A stretch of DNA of 43,051 bases, taken from contig JAEZJQ010000065.1 in assembly GCA_023436305.1 (NCBI GenBank), positions 1 through 43,051 of the forward strand. The letters are read 5' to 3'. Below are positions 15,966 through 24,823 of this stretch, one piece after another. The stretch comes from Bacillota bacterium. GTDB taxonomy: Bacteria > Bacillota > UBA4882 > UBA8346. A model generated the notes under the pieces. The model saw only the letters and a list, made by a program, of their open reading frames with translations, was not told the DNA's origin and did not search any database. Both the position numbers and the translations under genes were made by a program. The first letter of the stretch is position 1, and the number at the start of each line of letters is the position of its first letter.

Positions 15966-16526
15966 ATGAAGCAATTATGGAAATACCCCTTGAAACTCCT
16001 AGATGGCTTAATGGACCGGGTGATGGCGGTGGCCGGCGCTATTATCTGCGCGCAATTTCCGCAGTATTACGCCCAATACCTCCAAAGGCTGGGAGGTCAT
16101 CTGGATGAAGCCCGCCGGGCGGTTTCCCAATATGCCAAGGTGGCGGTCTCCTATAACCTTAGCCTGCAGGAGTATATCAACGTACACTTGACTTCAAACA
16201 ACAAGATCTTCATTTCCACCGGCAAAGTAATTCAAGGATTGGTGGAACGTCTGGAGCACCTGGAGACCGCTTTCACGGCCTTGCAAAATTCCACGCCCTT
16301 AACCCGCTGGGTTGTCTTTTTGCGGGTGATGGACCCGGAGGTCGCCAGGAATACCTGGACCAATTTCACACCCGGAGTTCCCACCACCGTGGAGGCCTTA
16401 GTCTATGCCTTATTCGGACTATTGATCGGCTGGGGTGTTTACCAGGGTGTGAAGACTTTGATTACATTGCCGTTTAAGAAAACAGCGTCGAAAGTGTTGC
16501 CGGGGAAACCGGGAGTGCCGGTGTGA
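15966..16526 (+). CDS. DUF2937 family membrane protein
   Basis: 186 residues. The core DGLMDRVMAVAGAIICAQFP then YYAQYLQRLGGHLDEARR is the DUF2937 signature, with a hydrophobic N-terminal segment and a second membrane segment near the C-terminus (VEALVYALFGLLIGWGVY). A basic cytoplasmic tail follows. The function is unknown; I know the family mainly from Proteobacteria. ATG 15966 follows AAGGAGG. It is alone on its strand here and convergent with the exonuclease gene. Confidence 0.75.
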   Translation: MKQLWKYPLKLLDGLMDRVMAVAGAIICAQFPQYYAQYLQRLGGHLDEARRAVSQYAKVAVSYNLSLQEYINVHLTSNNKIFISTGKVIQGLVERLEHLETAFTALQNSTPLTRWVVFLRVMDPEVARNTWTNFTPGVPTTVEALVYALFGLLIGWGVYQGVKTLITLPFKKTASKVLPGKPGVPV

Positions 16527-16587
16527 GTTAAAAAAGATATTTGAGGTGGGGAGCCATATGAAAGGTTAATCGATACTTTATGGGTTC

Positions 16588-17154
16588 CTATACAATCTTT
16601 TTTCGCTTCAGCTCAAAAAAACATCTCCCACAGGCCAAAACGTCGCTGTCGGCACGATGGGCGCCTTGAAAGTCCGTATTAAATAATATGTAATAAAGCT
16701 CTCCCAATTTGGGATATTTTTTTTTCGGTAAATTACAAAAATCAATGGTGCTTTTCATGGTGCAAATCTTCGGCAATTTGAAAAAATTACTCTCTAGATT
16801 CATCCGCAGCAACTCGGCACCGATGATTTTTTCATCAAAGGCCATATTGTGAGCCACCAGGGTTAAGTTGTCCCGGTTTATTGCCGCGCAAAAATCCCGC
16901 AAGACTTGAGTTAACGATTCGCCCTCCCGGATTGCCATTTCCGTGGTGATGCCGTGAATCCGGGCTGCGTCGGCGGGAATGGTGAACCCTTCCGGCTTGA
17001 TGATCCGGGAGTATTCCATCTGCTCATTACCTTGCTCATCGGATAAAATCCAAGCCAGTTGAACAAGCCTCGGCCAATTTGAAAGTTTATGGACCGGGGC
17101 GTTCCAGGATAAAGGCAGACCGGTGGTTTCGGTGTCGAAAATTAGGTAATTCAT
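16588..17154 (-). CDS. DEDDh 3'-5' exonuclease (DnaQ-like)
   Basis: 188 residues, a stand-alone exonuclease domain. Exo I is FDTETTGLPL, Exo II is LVAHNMAFDEKIIG and Exo III is GAHRADSDV, giving the complete Asp-Glu-Asp-Asp-His set that binds two metal ions. IHGITTEMA is also typical. Such proteins act as proofreading subunits, RNase T-like enzymes or general DNA/RNA trimming enzymes; sequence alone does not decide. ATG 17154 has no strong ribosome site. No operon partners. Confidence 0.9.
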   Translation of the reverse strand: MNYLIFDTETTGLPLSWNAPVHKLSNWPRLVQLAWILSDEQGNEQMEYSRIIKPEGFTIPADAARIHGITTEMAIREGESLTQVLRDFCAAINRDNLTLVAHNMAFDEKIIGAELLRMNLESNFFKLPKICTMKSTIDFCNLPKKKYPKLGELYYILFNTDFQGAHRADSDVLACGRCFFELKRKKIV

Positions 17155-17684
17155 TGAATGAAGTCTCCATCTGTTAATAAATTAAAACCAGTTGCAGGTT
17201 ACGAATTTTGGGTTATAAATTTCGGTTGCGAGTTCCGGGTTACGAGTTGGTGAGTTAAGATCCAAAAGAATAGCCAACTTTTTACGTGTAATCCTTATAT
17301 TTAATCTGAACTGAACATTTTAATTCGTGACTAATGCTTAACTCATCATTTTATAGGTTAAAAGATTTTAACTCGTAACTGTTTTTATATTAGTAGTATA
17401 ACAAAAAAATCATGGATGGTAAATCAATGAACTTTTATTCAAGGATTTCCACAAAATATATTTATCTCCACCGATTATAAAGCTCCGGATTTACTGCTTT
17501 CAGATGTTTGAAAAATATCCTGAATCTCCTTTCTTGAATCCGGAAATAAGATTAAGATATTGTAAGTAACCCGAAAGATAGAAGTGAAAGGATATTGGCC
17601 GAGGGATTTTGATGGGCAAGATTATTCCAGCGGTTTTAAATCGTCGCCACCGGAAATAATAACCCGAGAGGAAGTCCCCGGATA
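17155..17684. repeat. intergenic region with loosely inverted degenerate repeats
   Basis: The left arm (17190-17260) repeats GGTTACGAATTT, GGTTGCGAGTT and GGGTTACGAGTT, then GAGTTAAG. The right arm (17335-17385) has CTTAACTC and TTTTAACTCGTAACTG in the opposite sense. A 15-codon micro-frame behind GAGGGA (ATG near 17611) is seen but not called. No other gene seen. Confidence 0.4.
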
Positions 17685-17687
17685 GTG

Positions 17688-18311
17688 ATGACACACTTTA
17701 AAAACGTAATTAACTTACCCGATTCGAAGGATAGCTCAAACCGATGGGTGCGATTTCTTTATCACCTGGCGCCGCTTTGCTTGGCCGGTAAACCGGCAAT
17801 CGCTGTAAATCAAACCGGGAATTTGTACGGGAAAGCTTTCGGAAAACGGGGAGAAGATTGGTTGGCTAAGCTTGCCCCGGACTATGCCATCCGCATTTTT
17901 CAATTCGGTTCAACTACTAAACGGGTTCTTGTTCTTTATTACCGGCCCGGGCGGCTTCAAGAAATTCTATGCATGTCCGATAACCGTAAACTGCTGGCCT
18001 GTTTTGGTTATGGGCCGGATTGCAACCTGGAGGCGGATTTCAATCATTTACAAACCCGCTTCTACGATTCATTCCCCCACGAAGTCGGAATTTTTCTCGG
18101 AATTCCCGCTCATGACGTGGCCGGATTCCTGCGGAACAAGGGAAAAAATTATCTTTTGAATGGATATTGGAAGGTTTATCAAAACCCGGGCCAAGCTCTG
18201 AGGGTTTTTTTGGAGTTTAACCGGGCAAAACAGAAGATGACCAAATTCATCTTCAAGCAGCTTGATCCTCCGAAAATTAAAACGGTCACCGGAGTAATAA
18301 ATCGTTCATGA
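17688..18311 (+). CDS. DUF3793 family protein
   Basis: 207 residues. The C-terminal half, HEVGIFLGIPAHDVAGFLRN and KGKNYLLNGYWKVYQNP, is the DUF3793 hallmark common in Clostridia and relatives; function unknown. Start is GTG 17685 or ATG 17688, with AGAGGAAG upstream; I give ATG. The next gene's candidate ATG overlaps this stop, and a better one lies 42 bases downstream, so the two are probably co-transcribed. Confidence 0.78.
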   Translation: MTHFKNVINLPDSKDSSNRWVRFLYHLAPLCLAGKPAIAVNQTGNLYGKAFGKRGEDWLAKLAPDYAIRIFQFGSTTKRVLVLYYRPGRLQEILCMSDNRKLLACFGYGPDCNLEADFNHLQTRFYDSFPHEVGIFLGIPAHDVAGFLRNKGKNYLLNGYWKVYQNPGQALRVFLEFNRAKQKMTKFIFKQLDPPKIKTVTGVINRS

Positions 18312-18352
18312 ACCCGAACTTTATGGATATACTAATTTTCGGAGGAATGAGG

Positions 18353-18685
18353 ATGGAAGATTATCGTTCACATGAAGCGCATTCGCCAAAAGTTATGGAG
18401 AATCGGGAGTTTGTCGGTTTGGAAGAAGAGGATATTCAAAACCTGAATCGGAGCGAAGCCCGAAAGTTCGACCAAAATCCAAGGATAAAACAGGTCATGT
18501 CCCAAATTGAAGCGGAACTGGGAAATTCGGGCCGCTGGGAGGAACACTGGTTAACTATTGATGCCGGCGGCCGCAGGGTTTATACCCGGGTCTATTATAC
18601 CGACAGCCAAGGGGTGGCCATATCCGCGGATGGGCAAATTGTCAGGGAGCTTAATTACCCGCCGGTACCTCAAACCAATCCATGA
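18353..18685 (+). CDS. hypothetical protein
   Basis: 110 residues, acidic and soluble, no recognised domain. The middle has EEDIQNLNRSEARKFDQNPR and the end WLTIDAGGRRVYTRVYYTDS. ATG 18353 is chosen because CGGAGGA sits at the right distance; the frame is open further upstream to an ATG overlapping the DUF3793 stop. The last 35 bases overlap the convergent coiled-coil gene. Confidence 0.65.
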   Translation: MEDYRSHEAHSPKVMENREFVGLEEEDIQNLNRSEARKFDQNPRIKQVMSQIEAELGNSGRWEEHWLTIDAGGRRVYTRVYYTDSQGVAISADGQIVRELNYPPVPQTNP

Positions 18686-19940
18686 GTTTGACGCTTTTAT
18701 ATTTGGCTAATTCCACTACTTGAGCCACGCCACCGGGGAGTAGTTTGATCTTGCCGATATACTCGTCTTTCCCCCGGTAAAGATCAACCATGGTTTCTTC
18801 GTTCACTTCCCATCCTTTCCGGCAATAAACAATCATCTTATCTTTGGTCCCGGGTTCGATAATACAACCGGAAGCGTGAATATCCTTTAAATAAACGGAC
18901 AAAGCCGCTTGATATGATCCTAACAATGCGTTCTTGGCAGCGATTCGGTCGGTTAAAGAAAACCAGAGCCGTTCATAATCATTGATGAGCGAATTAGATA
19001 AAGCGTTGGCCTGCTTGAAGACCGGGGCGGCCGGATGGGAACTGGGCATTGCCCGGAACTTTTTCATCATCTCCGATAATTGGGTGATTCGGGAACGGAT
19101 GCTTTTAAAGGATGAGCGCTCCAATACTCTTTCTTGTTCCAACTCTCTGCGATAAGCATTTAACGCCAAAGCGTCACCACCGGTGACTGTAGGGGACGAC
19201 ATATCAAGCAATTCCACATCGCCGAATACATCCCGATATACTTTCAGTTCTGCTATTAGTTCCTGTTCCCGTTGTTTTGAGGTTTTATTTTCCTGTCCCT
19301 GAGAATTTTTCAACTCCTTGATTTTATTTTCATAAAACTCTTTTTGCCGCTTTAATTCCAATTGATAGAAACGATGGTAATCAACTTCCCCATTTCTGGT
19401 TTTGGTCACTTTTTCTAAACGGGCAATCTCGGCTTGCTTTCGGGAGATTTGTTTTTCATATTGTTTTTCCAGTTCTTTTAGCTGATTTTGCTGGTTTCGC
19501 AAGTTCTTTTGCTGGTTTTTATCATTCATGTCCTGAGGACTTTTGGCTTTTTGCTGGATTTCCTGCTTGAGCTTCCGAATCTCGCTGTTATAGGAAGTGC
19601 GCATGGTATTTAGCTCGTCGTTTTTGCGGTTTAATTCGTGTTCGGTTTCCACGGCGGCGCTCAAGGTTTCTTTTAAGCGGAGGTCTTCAAAGTCGGAAAT
19701 GTCAATGCTGATCTGCTTCGATTTCACTTCCAAATAACCGGCGATGGCCATGGTGGATAGGCCGAGTAAAAGGATAAAACCAAAAAAAACCAAGTAAGGC
19801 CGAAAATCCCGGTTCTTTTTGGCCTTGGCGAATTCCGTCTCCAGGGAGTAGATATTGGGCTTCTCACATTCCGTCAGGTTGTTTTTTAAAAAGAACTCTT
19901 TCCCGGAAAGTTCCCTTTTTATTTTATGGTTATGTTCCAT
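18651..19940 (-). CDS. membrane-anchored coiled-coil protein, cyclase partner
   Basis: 429 residues, family not recognised. A basic cytoplasmic N-terminus of about 45 residues leads to one membrane helix (PYLVFFGFILLLGLSTMAIA) and a long coiled coil, rich in Lys/Gln/Glu with little Pro or Gly (about 80-240). A helical domain and a C-terminal beta-rich module follow (CIIEPGTKDKMIVYCRKGW, then VDLYRGKDEYIGKIKLLPGG). The last part resembles small beta modules of envelope proteins but the match is weak. Start ATG 19940, with GGAG six bases upstream, lies inside the end of the cyclase gene (22-base overlap), so translation is probably coupled. A structural or sensory partner of the cyclase is inferred. 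Confidence 0.7.
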   Translation of the reverse strand: MEHNHKIKRELSGKEFFLKNNLTECEKPNIYSLETEFAKAKKNRDFRPYLVFFGFILLLGLSTMAIAGYLEVKSKQISIDISDFEDLRLKETLSAAVETEHELNRKNDELNTMRTSYNSEIRKLKQEIQQKAKSPQDMNDKNQQKNLRNQQNQLKELEKQYEKQISRKQAEIARLEKVTKTRNGEVDYHRFYQLELKRQKEFYENKIKELKNSQGQENKTSKQREQELIAELKVYRDVFGDVELLDMSSPTVTGGDALALNAYRRELEQERVLERSSFKSIRSRITQLSEMMKKFRAMPSSHPAAPVFKQANALSNSLINDYERLWFSLTDRIAAKNALLGSYQAALSVYLKDIHASGCIIEPGTKDKMIVYCRKGWEVNEETMVDLYRGKDEYIGKIKLLPGGVAQVVELAKYKSVKLMDWFEVPAGN

Positions 19941-21661
19941 ATGCCACTCCATTCCCGCGGCGGCTCTCCGCCACGTGTTCTTTGACAAAATTCACCAGCC
20001 AGTGGCAGGTGGCACTGGCTGAATAAATGAAATGCTTCCCGCCACTGTCCCTGATAGTATAATGCCAGACCCGATTCAAACCGCTTGAAATCCGCTTTTA
20101 AATCATTACCGGCTTCTCCTTGCAAAGATTCGGGCATGATGGGCCAATAGATTTTCTGGCCGACGGTTTTCCCTTTAACCTGGACGGTATCTAGTTCAAG
20201 GAAGTAGATGCCGTGCTCCGGCAGATTTCGGTCAATATCATTTTTGATGTATTCCGAGCAAATCACCGGGACTTTATAAAGGCGGGTCAGGCCTTCCAAC
20301 CGCGATGCGGAGTTGACATTATCACCGATTACAGTATTGGTCATCCGCTCGTAAGAACCAATGTTACCGTAAAATACGGTTCCGCCGTCGATTCCCACCC
20401 CGACTTCCAATAAGACCGCTTGGTACACCTGTTCTTCCTCTTCGGTGAGCGTGCCTTTGAAAGCCAGAATTTCATCATGGCGATTCCGCATCTCGGTTCG
20501 CAATTCAGCAGCCACCGCCTGAATCCTGTATCCGGCCAAAATGGCCTGATAGGATTTGTTGGACGGCTTCCGACCATCTCCGAGACTGATCCCGAAGACG
20601 GCCAGTAGGGCATCCCCGATGATGGAACCGATTAGGCCATCATACCGGAAGATCTCCCGGATAGCCTGATGATAATGAAGGTTTAAAATCTTAATAATAT
20701 CAGTTCCCAAAGTTTCGGTCATGGAAGTGAAACTTTTAATATCGGAGAAAAGTACCGTCAGTTCCTTTTGAGTTCCTTCCAACCGGACGGTTTTCTCCTG
20801 GTAAGCCTGGATGGCGATATCCTTATTGACGAATTTCCGGAAAATGGAGAGCAGGTTATTGATGGAACTGGATAAGGAGTTAAAGGCCATACCCATGAAG
20901 GTGATATTATCATTGGTGGCGCCTGCCAGATCGATTAAATCCATTTGTTGCGATTGGATCATATTCATGATGGCGGTGGTGATTCGATCGATAAAGCGGG
21001 TGGTATGCCGGATAATGTAAATTCCAACCAAAGTACAGGCCAGTGTAATAATGATGATGATAATTGAGATATCCCGGAAAATACGGCGTGATCCTTCGTT
21101 AAATTCGTTAAGTTCTTCCGCCCGGACCAGAAAAACTTTCCATTTGGGCACATACTTATAAACCCCGAAATATTCTTCCTGGTTAACGAAGAACGTCAAA
21201 GCTCCTTCGCCGATTCCTTTTGTTTGTTGGTGTTTAATAAGACGCAGTGCTTTGTAGTCCGTAAAAGACGGTAGCTTTTTTATTTTGGAGGCTTGAAACA
21301 TAATACTGCCATCGATCCGTAATCCGAGGGTGATGGATTTTCGGTTCTTCAACTGGCGGAGGGCATTGGATTCAATCATGGCCATGGAAGACCGGTAAGC
21401 ATCCGGGTTTTCCTTTGAAAATTGATACAGTTCATATTGGGTATTGCTGAAGTCGTAAACTTCTTTTAAATCCTTGACCAGCAACTGTTTCATCATTTTA
21501 ATCAATTCGGTGCGGTTAAAGGCCAGATTGATATAATTGGAGGCGAAACTGGCCACCAGGATGGAAATGGTAAAAATGATGATAATCCGGGAAGTGATGG
21601 GGACCACCCGAGTATTGCCGATTTTTTTGGAAAAAGTTTTTTTGGAGGTTGGTTTTGTCAT
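19919..21661 (-). CDS. class III adenylate/guanylate cyclase with extracellular sensor
   Basis: 580 residues: a cytoplasmic basic stretch, a membrane helix (about 24-45), an extracytoplasmic sensor of about 150 residues, a second helix (IIIIIITLACTLVGIYII), a HAMP-like linker, and a class III catalytic domain from about residue 290. Metal-binding Asp307 (LFSDIKSF) and Asp350 (IGSIIGDALLAVFG) are present with the usual spacing, as are the Asn and Arg of TVIGDNVNSASRLEG. The Lys that normally precedes the second Asp by four and reads adenine is Ser346 here, so ATP specificity is uncertain. A C-terminal extension carries a short tetratricopeptide-like segment (FESGLALYYQGQWREAFHLF). ATG 21661 follows AAAGGTG. 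Confidence 0.85.
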   Translation of the reverse strand: MTKPTSKKTFSKKIGNTRVVPITSRIIIIFTISILVASFASNYINLAFNRTELIKMMKQLLVKDLKEVYDFSNTQYELYQFSKENPDAYRSSMAMIESNALRQLKNRKSITLGLRIDGSIMFQASKIKKLPSFTDYKALRLIKHQQTKGIGEGALTFFVNQEEYFGVYKYVPKWKVFLVRAEELNEFNEGSRRIFRDISIIIIIITLACTLVGIYIIRHTTRFIDRITTAIMNMIQSQQMDLIDLAGATNDNITFMGMAFNSLSSSINNLLSIFRKFVNKDIAIQAYQEKTVRLEGTQKELTVLFSDIKSFTSMTETLGTDIIKILNLHYHQAIREIFRYDGLIGSIIGDALLAVFGISLGDGRKPSNKSYQAILAGYRIQAVAAELRTEMRNRHDEILAFKGTLTEEEEQVYQAVLLEVGVGIDGGTVFYGNIGSYERMTNTVIGDNVNSASRLEGLTRLYKVPVICSEYIKNDIDRNLPEHGIYFLELDTVQVKGKTVGQKIYWPIMPESLQGEAGNDLKADFKRFESGLALYYQGQWREAFHLFSQCHLPLAGEFCQRTRGGEPPREWSGIWNITIK

Positions 21662-22130
21662 AGCGGCACCTTTTTGAAAAAATGATGATAAAAATAAACC
21701 ATTTGGGAGAAAAATCCGTGGAAAAATCCAAATCCATATAGGCGAATACAATTCCAATAAAACATAAAATTACATATCGATATTAATTTTAGCTTATATT
21801 GGGAAAAGTAACAAGTGAAATACACAATATTATATCGGTTAATTTATGAGGTTTTGTAAGATGAATTTATCCTCGATTCGGATAAGCATATGTCAATTTC
21901 TTTGATATGGCGCGAAAATATCGGCCGGTATAAATGATAGATTAAAATTTTTTGATGATTACTTTCGCCAATCCACTTTCATGTTTTTAATTTATAAAGT
22001 GAAAAAATAAAACCGGTTGACAAGATTTTGCCGTTTTATGTCGAATATATCTAATTTAATTTCTTCCCATTTGGTTTCCGGATAAAAAAAGGCCGGACCG
22101 GGAAGGAGATTTTACAAGGAGGCATTATGC
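21662..22130. other. divergent intergenic region, cyclase to pgm
   Basis: 469 AT-rich bases. TTGACA at 22017 is a good -35 match but has no -10 at standard spacing. AAGGAGG precedes pgm. No gene seen. Confidence 0.4.
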
Positions 22131-23777
22131 ATGTCGGATAAGACGATTCATCCTTTGGCAGGAAAAAAAGCCCGGCCGGAAGACCTGTTCAGCAGAGAGC
22201 AGATTGCCGAATGGTATACGCACCCCGAAGGGGATTTGGAACCGGTGAAAAACGGAACATCGGGCCACCGGGGGCATGTGGGAAAAGGATTTTCCGAGTT
22301 TCATGTGGCGGCTATGACCCAGGCGCTGGTGGATATCCGGAAGGAAAAGGGCACTTTTGGCCCGTATATGCCGGAATCGCTCGTAAGTGAACCGCTGGGA
22401 CCGATTATTATGGGAAAAGATGTCCGCTTTGGTTCGGATCTGGCCGAAATCACGGCGGCGGAAGTTTTCGCCGGGAATGATATGAAGGTGTTGGTGCAGC
22501 AGGGGAAGCGGAGCACTCCGACTCCGGTGATTTCCCATGCCATTTTAGCCCGGGTGGCCCGCGGTGAAAAATCAGAGGGCGTGATTATTACCGCTTCCCA
22601 TAATCCGCCCGAGGATGCCGGTTATAAAAGCAATGGTTTGGATGGTGGTCCCAATACCGCCACCGCCCCCATTGACGACAAAGCCAATCATTATTTACGA
22701 AATATGGGCGAGATTAAACGCTTGAATTATACGGAGGCGGTCCGCAGCGGTCTGGTGACGGAGACTGATTTTCTCACTCCCTATGTAAAAGATTTGGCCA
22801 ATGTGGTGGATATGGAATTGATTAAGAAAGAACGCTTCGCGGTGACGCCGCTTGGTGGCTCGGCCCATGGTTATTATGAAGCGGTGAATGCCCATTACGG
22901 TACCCGGATTGAAGTGGTATTATCGGAGGAAGATCCTACTTGCTCGAACCGTTCCTACGACTGGGACGGTAAATTACGGGGCGATCCTTCTTCCGAATAT
23001 GTGATGATGGCGGTGCGGGGAATTCGTGAAAAATTAGGAGTGCCTTTCATCGGCGCTAATGATAATGACGCCGATCGTTTCGGCGGGGAGGACAGTACCG
23101 GTATCCTGAATCCCAATCATGTCTTATGTGTTTTATTCGACTATCTGGCTGGAAGCCGCGGTTTCAACGCTAATATGGGCATTGGCCGGACGATTGGAAC
23201 GACCCATATGATCGATGAGATTGCCAAATCTCATGGACGCCCTTATTATGAGGAGAATGTGGGCTTTAAACATTATGTGAAAGGTTTAATCGAAGGGAAA
23301 TATGTGTTGGCCGGTGAAGAAAGCGCCGGGCTCTCTTTCCCCAGAAGGAACGGAAAGCTATGGGTGGCTGAGAAAGATGGGATTGCCGCCGTATTGCTTA
23401 TGATGGAAGCCATGGCTAAAACGGGCAAGGATATTGGTACCTTGTATGCCGGTTTGGTGAAGAAGTATGGCCCTTATCAGTATGAACGGGAAGATGCTCC
23501 GGCGCGGCCGGAGAAAAAAGCCCGCTTGATTCAGCTGGCCAAGGATGAAGCCCAGGTGAAAAGCCTGTTAAATGGCAAAGAGATTGCCGGCCGGGAGATC
23601 GAACGGCTGAAGATCGGCGACGGCATTAAAGTAGTCTTGACTGGCGGCGTCTGGGTTTTGAAACGGGCTTCGGGTACGGAGGATATCATCAAGGACTATC
23701 GGGAAGAACGGGGCGAGACACTGGAAACGGCACGAAAAGCTTCAAAAGAGATCGATACATATTTGGGGCTGGAGTAA
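22131..23777 (+). CDS. pgm: phosphoglucomutase (alpha-D-glucose specific)
   Basis: 548 residues, interconverting glucose-1-phosphate and glucose-6-phosphate. It belongs to the phosphohexomutase superfamily: phosphoserine loop VIITASHNPPEDAGYK with Ser156, metal loop GANDNDADRFGGED, sugar loop GEESAGLSF, and phosphate-binding RASGTEDIIKDY. The opening with PLAGKKARPEDL and KNGTSGHRG matches the Pgm form of about 546 residues rather than the PgcA form. The metal loop has DNDADR where DPDADR is usual. ATG 22131 follows AAGGAGG by eight bases. Monocistronic, with its own terminator. In this context it would link sugars from polysaccharide breakdown to glycolysis or glycogen. Confidence 0.95.
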   Translation: MSDKTIHPLAGKKARPEDLFSREQIAEWYTHPEGDLEPVKNGTSGHRGHVGKGFSEFHVAAMTQALVDIRKEKGTFGPYMPESLVSEPLGPIIMGKDVRFGSDLAEITAAEVFAGNDMKVLVQQGKRSTPTPVISHAILARVARGEKSEGVIITASHNPPEDAGYKSNGLDGGPNTATAPIDDKANHYLRNMGEIKRLNYTEAVRSGLVTETDFLTPYVKDLANVVDMELIKKERFAVTPLGGSAHGYYEAVNAHYGTRIEVVLSEEDPTCSNRSYDWDGKLRGDPSSEYVMMAVRGIREKLGVPFIGANDNDADRFGGEDSTGILNPNHVLCVLFDYLAGSRGFNANMGIGRTIGTTHMIDEIAKSHGRPYYEENVGFKHYVKGLIEGKYVLAGEESAGLSFPRRNGKLWVAEKDGIAAVLLMMEAMAKTGKDIGTLYAGLVKKYGPYQYEREDAPARPEKKARLIQLAKDEAQVKSLLNGKEIAGREIERLKIGDGIKVVLTGGVWVLKRASGTEDIIKDYREERGETLETARKASKEIDTYLGLE

Positions 23778-23810
23778 GAAAAAACTGGCATACGGCCTAT
23801 CACGGATGTA

Positions 23811-23847
23811 AAAAGAGAGAACCCGGAAAGCAGGGTTCTCTCTTTCG
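23811..23847. terminator. bidirectional terminator
   Basis: AAAGAGAGAACCC and GGGTTCTCTCTTT form a perfect 13 bp stem between convergent pgm and the minus-strand gene at 23855-24616. Confidence 0.85.
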
Positions 23848-23854
23848 TAATAAA

Positions 23855-24616
23855 CTATTCGTTGATATCCAGTTCGAATTTTATACGGATCACCGCATCA
23901 TCACTTCCAACCGAACTAAAATCAACCCGAATATCCAGATCGTTATCCTTTGGGGTATAGCGTTGATATCTTTTCTCTCGTGCGTCATACTCATATTTAC
24001 TCCCGACCCATTTTTCCCGGTTGCCGATGATTACATTCTTGGCCAAGCTTCGGGCCCTTAGGGAGTGTTGGATGGCGCTCCAGTAGAGACGGGCGTCATA
24101 CAATTCACGGGCTCTCTGCTGGTGGGCAATTGCCCGGGCTAAACCTGTTGTATAGTGCCCGCGTAACGCCGCTTGCTGAGCATAGAGTATTGTTTCTGAT
24201 GTCCGGTGGATTATATAACGGCAATCTTCGCGTTCTCGCTGTATATTTCGTTGATACCAATACCTATTATACCGCTGGTCGCGTTGCTCGTTTTCCCAAC
24301 GTTCCCATTCCAGATGTTTTTGCTCTCTACGTTCCCTTTCCCGGCGCTCCTGCTCTCTGCGTTCCTGATCCCGGCGCTCCTGCTCTCTGCGTTCCTGATC
24401 CCGTCGTTCCTGTTCTTGGCGTTCTTTCTTTTTGCGTTTGAGGTCATCATCTTCCTGGTTTTTTTCCCCAAAGTCTTGTTTGTATTGGGGTAAATTAATC
24501 TCGGTAAAGTATTTCGCGAAATGAATGTCCGATTTATTATTCGCGACGGCGTAAGTACCAAACGGACAAATACCGGTCAAAGCCATAATTATCAAACCAA
24601 CTATCCACTTTTTCAT
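23855..24616 (-). CDS. secreted Arg/Glu-rich protein
   Basis: 253 residues with a signal peptide (1-25). A highly charged segment (about 57-120) repeats QERRDQERRE, made by DNA repeats of about 30 bases, and should form a single stable alpha helix. A helical part (ETILYAQQAALRGHY, then LARAIAHQQRARELYDARLY) and a short beta C-terminus (VDFSSVGSDDAVIRIKFELD) follow. No family is recognised. AGGGGTGAG lies before ATG 24616. Its secretion and helical rod suggest an envelope spacer, which is inference. Confidence 0.65.
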   Translation of the reverse strand: MKKWIVGLIIMALTGICPFGTYAVANNKSDIHFAKYFTEINLPQYKQDFGEKNQEDDDLKRKKKERQEQERRDQERREQERRDQERREQERRERERREQKHLEWERWENEQRDQRYNRYWYQRNIQREREDCRYIIHRTSETILYAQQAALRGHYTTGLARAIAHQQRARELYDARLYWSAIQHSLRARSLAKNVIIGNREKWVGSKYEYDAREKRYQRYTPKDNDLDIRVDFSSVGSDDAVIRIKFELDINE

Positions 24617-24768
24617 GAATTTCTCACCCCTTCTTTTATATTTTCTATTATATTATGATTTTAGCGGGGAGTCATGAAATAAAAATAAAGGGATTGTGAA
24701 GAAGTGTGAAAATGCATTAAAAATTTGGAGTGGGGCTATGTTTGGGGTTTGTTGGGGTTCGATATGCC

Positions 24769-24806
24769 GCCTCTGAAAGGCCGTTCTCGGCCTCTCAGAG
24801 GTTTTT
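24769..24806 (+). terminator. plus-strand terminator without a plus-strand gene
   Basis: CCTCTGAAAGGCCG and CGGCCTCTCAGAGG pair with one mismatch around TTCT; TTTTTTAATTTTG follows only on the plus strand. The neighbours on both sides are minus-strand genes. It ends 18 bases from the GH3 stop and may still protect that 3' end as a hairpin. Confidence 0.65.
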
Positions 24807-24823
24807 TAATTTTGTATATTACT

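Noticed and set aside
17500..17694. 64-codon minus-strand frame upstream of the DUF3793 gene
   Set aside because: It overlaps the DUF3793 ribosome site, has no ribosome site of its own and no recognisable features.
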